From the NCBI RefSeq assembly GCF_014836325.1, contig NZ_JACSQZ010000036.1:1-37150 (forward strand): DNA of 37,150 bases. The letters run 5' to 3'. The DNA is from Clostridium gallinarum. Lineage in GTDB: Bacteria > Bacillota > Clostridia > Clostridiales > Clostridiaceae. This document shows, in pieces, positions 31,706 to 37,150 of the stretch. The first letter of the stretch is position 1. Each line of letters begins with the position of its first letter. The notes under the pieces were generated by a model. It had not been told where the DNA came from, made no database searches, and saw only the letters and a list, made by a program, of their open reading frames with translations. A program made the position numbers and the translations under genes.

Positions 31706-32008
31706 TTATTTGCATTTCTTCTTTATTCCTTCATAAAGATATTTAATATGTTCTGTATCTACTTTTTGCATATCTAGCATTTTAACTCTATTTTCAACTT
31801 TACTTAAAGCTTCCTTTGCTCCTTGGAAATCTTTTTGACGAATACAAGCACTTGAATATTCTAATAAATAATCTATTTTAAGTACTAATTCTGCTAAATC
31901 TTCTCTATCATCATTAACTAAATCAACTAATAATGAATATATCTTAGGAGAAGTATCTTTTCTTACACTGCTAAGCAAGTCATTATTTTTGCTAGTTTTT
32001 CTACTCAT
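31706..32008 (-). CDS. 100-residue helical protein, unrecognised
   Basis: I do not recognise the family. The sequence is soluble, all-helical in character and charged: a basic N-terminus (SRKTSKNNDLLSSVRKD), then LVDLVNDDREDLAELVLKI and the TPR-like DFQGAKEALSKVENRVKML, ending in EGIKKKCK. The spacing of Ala and Leu suggests two or three antiparallel helices, perhaps a single TPR-like hairpin. The ATG has a GGATGGTGAGATT region upstream with a usable AAGGATGGTGAG site. It lies between convergent helicase and divergent rubredoxin. No functional claim can be made. Confidence 0.6.
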   Translation of the reverse strand: MSRKTSKNNDLLSSVRKDTSPKIYSLLVDLVNDDREDLAELVLKIDYLLEYSSACIRQKDFQGAKEALSKVENRVKMLDMQKVDTEHIKYLYEGIKKKCK

Positions 32009-32115
32009 AATCTCACCATCCTTATAAAATTATATATTTATATTAATTTATATCATATTTTTATAATATCCCCAATACATTTTATTGTATGAAAAATATA
32101 AGGGGGTATTTAGCT
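32009..32115. promoter_or_regulatory. divergent region before rubredoxin
   Basis: 107 AT-rich bases. TATAAT lies at about 32060 on the plus strand, and CAATACATTTTATTGTATG (32072-32090) forms a small hairpin just before the rubredoxin ribosome binding site AAGGGGG. Confidence 0.4.
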
Positions 32116-32280
32116 ATGCAAAAATACGTATGTGTTCCATGCACTTATGTTTATGATCCTGAATATGGCAATCCTGATAACGGAATTGATCCAGACACTG
32201 CTTTTGAGGATTTACCAGATGATTGGGTTTGTCCTGTATGTGGTGCAACAAAAGATGAATTTGAACCTTTAGACGATTAA
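32116..32280 (+). CDS. rubredoxin
   Basis: A 54-residue iron protein that passes single electrons, in clostridia mostly to oxygen- and peroxide-reducing enzymes. The start is the ATG at 32116, with AAGGGGG 9 bases upstream; the open frame extends upstream without a usable site. The four iron ligands are the cysteines of CVPC (residues 6 and 9) and CPVC (39 and 42). DPDNGI-like and [21 protein letters not shown] segments are typical. The residue after the first CxxC is Thr (CTYVYDP) where most rubredoxins have Gly (CGYIYDP). It forms its own unit, ending with the long hairpin 32287-32344. Confidence 0.93.
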   Translation: MQKYVCVPCTYVYDPEYGNPDNGIDPDTAFEDLPDDWVCPVCGATKDEFEPLDD

Positions 32281-32286
32281 ATTCAT

Positions 32287-32352
32287 ATACATATTATCTT
32301 ATTACTTTATACTTAAATATAATTCGTAATTAGATAATATGTATTCATTTTT
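32287..32352 (+). terminator. long hairpin after rubredoxin
   Basis: ATACATATTATCTTATTAC at 32287-32305 pairs with GTAATTAGATAATATGTAT at 32326-32344 with one mismatch, followed by TCATTTTTT. It is a 19-bp stem ending the rubredoxin transcript, or a shared terminator with the convergent gene at 32364. Confidence 0.7.
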
Positions 32353-32363
32353 TACTTTTTAAA

Positions 32364-32927
32364 TTATTTAATTTTGTTATAAATTATCGGTTCTTCAGAT
32401 CCAGAAACTATTACTCCATTTTTTCTAAATATTTCTGTCACATACATTTTTCCATCATATACTTTTTCTACCGCTGTAAATATTACTTCCGGAGCAAAAA
32501 TTGTTTCACTTTCAGCTAAAAAGTATTCTTCTCTTTCTTCAAATGTAATTGGAGTAAATTTCTCTGATAATTTTAAATCATTATAATCCATTACTAATTT
32601 ATCATTTGAATTTACAAAATCATTATATTCTATATTGCTTGGTAATTCATAAGAGGTTAAAACAACATTATTCTCTTCATTTAAAGTATATAAGAATAAA
32701 TGACGTAATGCTGTTTCCTTTTCTCCATGATTATAGTAGGTTTCATCTATTGTAAAATATCCCTTAAAATCCTCTGGAAGATTCTCTATCTTACTGTTAC
32801 ATATACCTATTATATGTTTTGCTCTTGGAACCTTAATTTCTTCATTTAATGATTTTTCTTTTTCAATTTGCTTATCATTATTAAAAGTTCCTTCTATATA
32901 ATTTATAAACTTATTTAATTTTTCCAT
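32364..32927 (-). CDS. 187-residue protein, unrecognised
   Basis: I do not recognise the family. There is no signal peptide or membrane segment. The first 30 residues are charged and helical (LNKFINYIEGTFNNDKQIEKEK), followed by a strand-rich body with patterns such as HIIGICNSKIENLPEDFKGYF, ETYYNHGEKETALRHLFLYT and a C-terminal KMYVTEIFRKNGVIVSG. The alternating polar/hydrophobic strands suggest a beta-barrel or lipocalin-like fold (CpeT-like proteins came to mind but the motif match is poor). A GGAGGG site precedes the ATG. It ends against the rubredoxin terminator and appears to be a single-gene unit. Confidence 0.6.
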   Translation of the reverse strand: MEKLNKFINYIEGTFNNDKQIEKEKSLNEEIKVPRAKHIIGICNSKIENLPEDFKGYFTIDETYYNHGEKETALRHLFLYTLNEENNVVLTSYELPSNIEYNDFVNSNDKLVMDYNDLKLSEKFTPITFEEREEYFLAESETIFAPEVIFTAVEKVYDGKMYVTEIFRKNGVIVSGSEEPIIYNKIK

Positions 32928-33131
32928 TCTAACCCTCCTAAATTAAAGCCTTAAATTTATTAAAACTTTACACTAATAAATAATATAATTAAATTATATC
33001 ATTATTTTCTAACTGAAACTCTATAAAAACTTCTTTTATAAGTAATTATTCTCTATTAAAAGTAATTATCTATACAATTTTATTTTTTCCTTATATTTTT
33101 ATATTAGGTTAATACTATTTCTTTAATATAT
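32928..33131. other. spacer upstream of the 187-residue gene
   Basis: About 200 very AT-rich bases holding the promoter of the 32364-32927 gene. Two imperfect direct repeats of AAGTAATTAT (about 33040-33070) are seen. Confidence 0.35.
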
Positions 33132-33172
33132 AGAAAAAAATATGAGATATAAATAACTTTATATCTCATATT
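33132..33172 (-). terminator. terminator after the RpiR regulator
   Basis: AATATGAGATATA and TATATCTCATATT pair perfectly around AATAACTT. On the minus strand TTTTTTT follows. Confidence 0.85.
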
Positions 33173-33181
33173 CTTAATACA

Positions 33182-33985
33182 CTAATAATTATTAATTATA
33201 GCATCTATTGTAATCTTCATCTTCTTATTTAATTCTTCATCTTTCAATAAAACCATTGAAATTAAATCTAATAAATACATAACTGAAAACTGGCTATTTA
33301 TAAATTTATTCTTATCAATAAATTTAGGATTATATACTGTAAATTCTATATCGGAATACTTACTTATACTACTTTCTTCAAAGCTTGTTATACAAACTGT
33401 TTTAGCTCCATTTTCTCTAGCTCTTCTTAATGAATGTATTACCTCAACAGTTTCTCCAGATATAGAAATACCTATAACTAGATCATTATTCGTTACTATT
33501 GAACTATTAATTATCATCATATGTGAATCAGAAATACAATGAACATTAAATCCCATTCTCAAAAGCCTTTGCATCATTTCTTTTCCAGTTAGTCCTGAAC
33601 TACCAACTCCATAAATATATATACTTCTTGCTTTTTTTAATTCATCAACAACTTTAAATATAGTTCTTTTATCTATCAGCATTTTAGTTCTTTCTATAAC
33701 TTCATTATAGTATTGATAAGTATATGAAAATATTTCATCATCATCTTCTACTACTTTTTCCATCTTGTTTGAACCAAGCATAATTTTCATATCTACAAAA
33801 CTATTACATCCTATCTTCTTAGCAAATCTTGTTATAGTGGCTCCTGAAGTACCTATTACTTTTGCTAAATCTGTAATATTAATATTTTTTATGCTTTCTC
33901 TATTCTGCATTATATAATCAGCTATAGATTTTTCTTTATCAGAAAAACTATTATATATTCTTTGAATTTCATATATTATATCCAC
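33182..33985 (-). CDS. RpiR/MurR family transcriptional regulator with SIS domain
   Basis: A sugar-phosphate-sensing regulator. I start it at GTG 33985 (codon for the residue before DIIYEIQRIYNSF), with GGGAGGG 4-5 bases upstream; the ATG 33 bases earlier lacks a site. The N-terminal helix-turn-helix (IADYIMQNRESIKNINITDLAKVIGTSGATITRFAKKIGC in parts: NITDLAKVIGTSGATITRFA) is of HTH_6 type. The SIS domain from about 120 (RSIYIYGVGSSGLTGKEM; DLVIGISISGETVEVIHSLRRARENG in parts) binds sugar phosphates. Its neighbours, nanE and a PTS permease upstream on the same strand, suggest the ligand is an amino-sugar phosphate. A terminator separates it from nanE. Confidence 0.88.
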   Translation of the reverse strand: MDIIYEIQRIYNSFSDKEKSIADYIMQNRESIKNINITDLAKVIGTSGATITRFAKKIGCNSFVDMKIMLGSNKMEKVVEDDDEIFSYTYQYYNEVIERTKMLIDKRTIFKVVDELKKARSIYIYGVGSSGLTGKEMMQRLLRMGFNVHCISDSHMMIINSSIVTNNDLVIGISISGETVEVIHSLRRARENGAKTVCITSFEESSISKYSDIEFTVYNPKFIDKNKFINSQFSVMYLLDLISMVLLKDEELNKKMKITIDAIINNY

Positions 33986-34049
33986 TTTACCCTCCCAAAT
34001 ATCGTCATAAATTATCAACCCTATTTTAGAATATCATTAAAGCTATATA

Positions 34050-34080
34050 AATAAAAGAGCTGTCTTTAGGACAGCTCAAA
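34050..34080 (-). terminator. terminator between nanE and the RpiR gene
   Basis: GAGCTGTC and GACAGCTC pair perfectly around the CTAAA loop region on the minus strand, followed by TTTTATTTATA. It ends most transcripts of the PTS-nanE unit, so the regulator is partly uncoupled. Confidence 0.8.
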
Positions 34081-34085
34081 TTAAA

Positions 34086-34739
34086 TTATAATGCTTTTAA
34101 CACTTCATCGTTAAACTTTTTAGTTATTAATTGTGGTCTTGTTATTGCACTACCAACTACAACAGCATAAGCACCTTTTTCTAAAGATAATCTTGCTTTT
34201 TCTGGAGTATCAAAATTACCCTCTGCTATTACTTTTGCTTTGCAGTCTTTTATTAAAGCTTCTAAAACTTCAAAGTTATTCATTCCTTTTGAATGCTCTG
34301 TATATCCTACTAACGTAGTTCCTACATATTGAAATCCAAGTTCTCCAGCTCTTAAACCTTCTTCTATAGTAGATATATCTGCCATAAAACTTTGATCTGG
34401 ATACTTCTTAAATATTTCTTTTAGAAACTCTTCATCTTGATTTATTGTTGCATCTAAAGCTATTATATCAACCCCGGCTTCAACTAAGGCATCTACTTCC
34501 TTCATTGTTGGTGTTATATATGGCTTTATATTTTCATAGTCTATTTTTATTATGCCTATGATTGGTAAATCTACTTCCTTCTTTATAGCAACTATATCTT
34601 CAACACTATTTGCTCTTATTCCAATAGCACCGCCTTCTTTAGCTGCTACAGCCATTCTACTCATTATATAAGAGCTGTGTAATGGTTCATGAGCTAATGC
34701 TTGACATGATACTATTAATCCTCTATTCATCTCTTTCAC
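34086..34739 (-). CDS. nanE: N-acetylmannosamine-6-phosphate 2-epimerase
   Basis: Converts N-acetylmannosamine-6-phosphate to N-acetylglucosamine-6-phosphate. The 217-residue TIM barrel matches NanE: the N-terminal [37 protein letters not shown] (in part), [14 protein letters not shown], the active-site stretch [27 protein letters not shown] and [13 protein letters not shown]. The usual partners NanA and NanK, which make ManNAc-6-phosphate from sialic acid, are not in the window. A PTS permease ends 5 bases upstream of the start, so the substrate is more likely made directly by phosphorylating uptake. The gene ends with a terminator before the RpiR gene. Confidence 0.94.
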   Translation of the reverse strand: MKEMNRGLIVSCQALAHEPLHSSYIMSRMAVAAKEGGAIGIRANSVEDIVAIKKEVDLPIIGIIKIDYENIKPYITPTMKEVDALVEAGVDIIALDATINQDEEFLKEIFKKYPDQSFMADISTIEEGLRAGELGFQYVGTTLVGYTEHSKGMNNFEVLEALIKDCKAKVIAEGNFDTPEKARLSLEKGAYAVVVGSAITRPQLITKKFNDEVLKAL

Positions 34740-34744
34740 TATTA

Positions 34745-36235
34745 CTAATCTCTCCCTATAATTTCATTAATTTTTTGTTTTATTGGATCTGCTTTAGCTC
34801 CAAATATTGCTTGTATTCCACCTTTAACTTCTAATACTGCAGTAGCTCCTAAGGATTTAATCTTGTTTTTATCAACCTTTTTAACATCTTTAACTGCTAC
34901 TCTTAATCTTGTTATACACGCATCTACATCTTCTAAGTTTTCAGCTCCACCAAGTGCTACTAAAATTTGTTCTGCTACTTCATTTAAACTATCTTTAGTA
35001 ACTACATTAACATTTTCTTCTTCTGTTTCTCTTCCTGGAGTCATAACATTAAACTTAGTAATTAAAAATCTAAATACAAAGTAATATAACGCAAACCAAA
35101 TTGCACCTATTATTAATACATATATCCAATTTGTTTTATCATTTCCTTGAAGAACACCAAATAATGTAAAATCAATTAATCCACCTGAGAAAGTGTTTCC
35201 TATTGATACATTTAATATATCAGCAATAAAGAATGATAAACCGTCTAATGCTGCATGAACTACATATAACCATGGAGCTACAAATAAGAACATAAATTCA
35301 ATTGGTTCTGTAATACCAGTAACAAATGAAGTTATCGCTGCTCCTAAGAATAATCCACCTACTAATTTTCTCTTTGCTTTAGGTACACAGTGATACATAG
35401 CTAAACATGCTCCTGGTAAACCAAACATCATTGTAGCAAAACGTCCAGCAAAGAATCTTGTTCCCTCTGTGAATAATCCAACATGATTTGGATCTGCTAA
35501 TTGAGCAAAGAATATATTTTGTGCACCTACTATATTTTGACCTGCAACAACTTCAACTCCACCTAGTTCTGTATACCAGAATAATGGATAAATCATATGA
35601 TGTAGACCAACTGCACCTGTTAATCTTAATAAAAATCCATAAAGGAATGTTCCTATTGGTCCTAAACCAGCTATACCATTGCCTATTGAAACTAACCATC
35701 CTTGGAATGTTGGCCAAATTAAAAAGAATATAGCGCCTATAAATATTGCTGAGAATGATGATACTATAGGAACAAATCTTGATCCACCAAAGAAACCTAA
35801 AACTGATGGTAATTGAATGTTTCCATATTTGTTATGCAAATACGATACTGTTAAACCAATTATTATAGCTCCAACAACTCCCGTATCTATTGATTCTACT
35901 GTTGGATTAAATGCTGTAATCATTCCACTAATAGAAGCATTCATAACTAAGAATGATACTGCACCTGCAAGACCTGCAGTTCCTTTATCTTTCTTAGCTA
36001 GTCCTACTGAAAGTCCTATACACATAATAAGTGCTAAATTTGTAAATACAACATTTCCAGCAGAAGACATTATTGAGAATATACCTTGTAGCCAAGAAAC
36101 ATTTAAAAATGGATATGCTTGAACTGTATTTGGATTAGATAATGCTCCTCCAATACCTAATAATAAACCTGCAGCAGGTAATATTGCTATTGGTAGCATG
36201 AAGGATTTACCTATCTTTTGTAATTGTTTAAACAA
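34745..36235 (-). CDS. PTS permease, EIICB of the glucose/N-acetylglucosamine superfamily
   Basis: Imports and phosphorylates a sugar. The EIIC domain (about 1-385) opens [26 protein letters not shown] and contains [18 protein letters not shown], the substrate-loop [22 protein letters not shown] (in parts [12 protein letters not shown]) and [12 protein letters not shown]. The EIIB domain (about 420-496) carries the phosphoryl Cys in DACITRLRV and the closing [18 protein letters not shown]. No EIIA is fused, so one is needed from elsewhere. The sugar is not certain from sequence: the EIIC resembles GlcNAc/glucose permeases, and the adjacent nanE points to N-acetylmannosamine. A GAGGGGG site precedes the start. 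The first gene of the unit; the promoter is at 36310-36338. Confidence 0.9.
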   Translation of the reverse strand: MFKQLQKIGKSFMLPIAILPAAGLLLGIGGALSNPNTVQAYPFLNVSWLQGIFSIMSSAGNVVFTNLALIMCIGLSVGLAKKDKGTAGLAGAVSFLVMNASISGMITAFNPTVESIDTGVVGAIIIGLTVSYLHNKYGNIQLPSVLGFFGGSRFVPIVSSFSAIFIGAIFFLIWPTFQGWLVSIGNGIAGLGPIGTFLYGFLLRLTGAVGLHHMIYPLFWYTELGGVEVVAGQNIVGAQNIFFAQLADPNHVGLFTEGTRFFAGRFATMMFGLPGACLAMYHCVPKAKRKLVGGLFLGAAITSFVTGITEPIEFMFLFVAPWLYVVHAALDGLSFFIADILNVSIGNTFSGGLIDFTLFGVLQGNDKTNWIYVLIIGAIWFALYYFVFRFLITKFNVMTPGRETEEENVNVVTKDSLNEVAEQILVALGGAENLEDVDACITRLRVAVKDVKKVDKNKIKSLGATAVLEVKGGIQAIFGAKADPIKQKINEIIGRD

Positions 36236-36309
36236 AGTTCTTCCCCCTCTTTTGTAAATTATTTATTTATATTTTGTTGTTTATAAATTTTTCTTTTGAA
36301 TACATTTAC

Positions 36310-36338
36310 ATAGTACCATGAAAATTATTTTTATTCAA
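36310..36338 (-). promoter_or_regulatory. sigma-A-type promoter of the PTS-nanE unit
   Basis: On the minus strand TTGAAT (36333-36338), a 17-base spacer and TACTAT (36310-36315). The words TATGTAAA occur on both sides of it, overlapping the start region and just upstream of the -35, as a direct repeat that could be an RpiR operator. Confidence 0.6.
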
Positions 36339-36497
36339 TAGTTTACATAAAAATTTTTTTCACATTTAATCATTTATAAATTTATTTATATTCCTATATT
36401 CTCCATTTAAAATATATTCATTAAGTTAAGTTGAGAATATAGTAATTATGAAAATATTATTCAATAATAATTCTATCTAAATAATATATTCATCGCT

Positions 36498-36509
36498 TTA
36501 TACGTATAA
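36498..36509. promoter_or_regulatory. palindromic operator candidate before the globin gene
   Basis: TTATACGTATAA is a perfect 12-bp palindrome 13 bases upstream of the -35 box of the globin promoter. It does not match any operator I recognise with confidence. Confidence 0.45.
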
Positions 36510-36521
36510 GGTGCAAATAAG

Positions 36522-36550
36522 TTGAAATTTATTATTAATAGTGATAGAAT
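36522..36550 (+). promoter_or_regulatory. sigma-A-type promoter of the globin gene
   Basis: TTGAAA (36522-36527), a 17-base spacer and TAGAAT (36545-36550). The start would lie near 36557, giving a leader of about 45 bases. Confidence 0.65.
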
Positions 36551-36601
36551 CATTTTATAATATTAATTATTATTTAATAATTATAATCAAAGGAGAAATT
36601 T

Positions 36602-37039
36602 ATGTTAGATCAAAAAACTATAGATATAATAAAAAGTACAGTACCAGTTTTAAAAACTCACGGAGTAGAAATAACAACTACTTTTTATAAAAATATGTTT
36701 GAAAAAAATCCAGAAGTAAAATCTTTATTCAATATGGATAAGCAAGCTTCAGGAGAACAACCAAAAGCTTTAGCTATGTCAATATTAGCTGCAGCTCAAA
36801 ATATAGATAACCTATCAGCAATAATGCCTGTTGTAAATAAGATTGGAACTATACATTGTAATTCAAATGTTAAACCAGAACATTATCCAGTAGTAGGAGA
36901 ACATTTATTAGGAGCTATAAAAGAAGTTTTAGGAGATGCTGCTACTGATGAAATTATAGATGCATGGGCTAAAACTTATGAAGTTCTTGCTCAAGTATTT
37001 ATAGGTGTTGAAAAGGATATTTATTCTTCAAGAGACTAA
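36602..37039 (+). CDS. single-domain haemoglobin (Vitreoscilla haemoglobin-like)
   Basis: A 145-residue haem protein that binds oxygen or nitric oxide. From memory it is strikingly close to Vitreoscilla haemoglobin over its whole length: [38 protein letters not shown] and the AW.K.Y segment all agree. The key residues keep the same numbers: proximal His85, Tyr29, distal-side Gln53 and Pro54, Tyr95 and Glu137. There is no FAD/NAD reductase part, so it is not a flavohaemoglobin; a partner reductase must be elsewhere. In an anaerobe a role in oxygen or nitric oxide protection is more likely than oxygen supply. AAAGGAGAAATTT precedes the ATG. Two terminators follow. Confidence 0.92.
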   Translation: MLDQKTIDIIKSTVPVLKTHGVEITTTFYKNMFEKNPEVKSLFNMDKQASGEQPKALAMSILAAAQNIDNLSAIMPVVNKIGTIHCNSNVKPEHYPVVGEHLLGAIKEVLGDAATDEIIDAWAKTYEVLAQVFIGVEKDIYSSRD

Positions 37040-37072
37040 AAAATAATGGGCTTTTAATAGCCCATTATTTTT
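37040..37072 (+). terminator. terminator after the globin gene
   Basis: AAAATAATGGGCT and GCCCATTATTTTT pair around TTTAATA-type loop, ending in T residues. Confidence 0.85.
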
Positions 37073-37083
37073 ACAGTTTGTTG

Positions 37084-37118
37084 AAAAACCCCTGTTTTAA
37101 AAAAACAGAGGCTTTTTC
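37084..37118. terminator. second, bidirectional terminator at the window end
   Basis: AAAAACCCCTGTTTT and AAAACAGAGGCTTTTT pair with two mismatches and have A/T runs on both sides. It probably serves a convergent gene beyond the window. Confidence 0.65.
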
Positions 37119-37150
37119 TATTATAAATTGTGGATAAATTTAATATTAAA

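Larger units (their letters stand above)
36236..36601. promoter_or_regulatory. divergent region of PTS operon and globin gene
   Basis: 366 AT-rich bases with a promoter each way: minus-strand -35/-10 at 36310-36338 for the PTS-nanE unit and plus-strand at 36522-36550 for the globin gene, plus a palindrome at 36498-36509. No small gene is seen. Confidence 0.5.

Overview
The window looks like chromosome from a low-GC, endospore-forming, anaerobic Firmicute, most likely Clostridium sensu stricto; I cannot name a species. The signs are very AT-rich DNA, strong AGGAGG-type ribosome binding sites, a long SRP RNA of the Gram-positive kind, the block dnaX-ebfC-recR-yaaL(DUF2508)-bofA known from Bacillus and Clostridium, a rubredoxin, and compact intergenic regions with intrinsic terminators.

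Layout. 1-1.1 kb: the end of a DUF4230 protein and msrA. 1.1-3.6 kb: tcdA (tRNA t6A dehydratase), mtnN, and a small membrane exporter-like protein. 3.9-7.3 kb (minus strand): class V aminotransferase, serA and a DUF1015 protein, a serine-biosynthesis-like cluster. 7.6-8.4 kb: mscL and a 54-residue Cys-rich protein. 8.8-13.8 kb (minus): dnaX-ebfC-recR, then a cardiolipin synthase, then yaaL and bofA. 13.8-16.0 kb is a decayed zone with two gene remnants, a short pyrophosphatase-like gene and a membrane-anchored helix-turn-helix gene broken in two homopolymer runs. 16.1-17.4 kb: thyA-folA. 17.5-19.5 kb (minus): tadA-lgt, tRNA-Ser(GGA) and SRP RNA, the last two only 2 bases apart. 19.6-20.9 kb: a CNNM/CorC-type protein. 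21.0-22.8 kb: a lipoprotein GH5 cellulase with a CBM2-like domain. 23.1-28.1 kb (minus): a small zinc-ribbon protein; a MerR-family regulator followed by an MFS transporter, an M20 amidohydrolase and a DUF554 protein, with a 19-bp-spacer promoter in front of the transporter. 28.2-32.9 kb: tRNA-Arg(CCU), plsC, ogt, a DEAD-box RNA helicase with a duplicated leader, rubredoxin and two unrecognised proteins. 33.2-36.2 kb (minus): PTS IICB - nanE - RpiR regulator, an amino-sugar operon. 36.6-37.0 kb: a single-domain globin very like Vitreoscilla haemoglobin.

Structure beyond genes. Two dispersed repeat families are visible. Family 1 has seven copies of 69-73 bp plus a remnant, all between 2.8 and 18.3 kb. 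Each is a hairpin with an arm that differs between copies but stays self-complementary, around a conserved loop (CCGTCGCA...GCTCCAAGTC) that always lies on the plus strand. Family 2 has four copies of about 95-150 bp sharing the word ATGTAGAATTAA and small internal GCAAAAC and AATCC...GGATT hairpins. I see no CRISPR array, transposase, prophage or defence island. The repeat families, the twice-broken regulator and the duplicated helicase leader are the least ordinary parts of the window.
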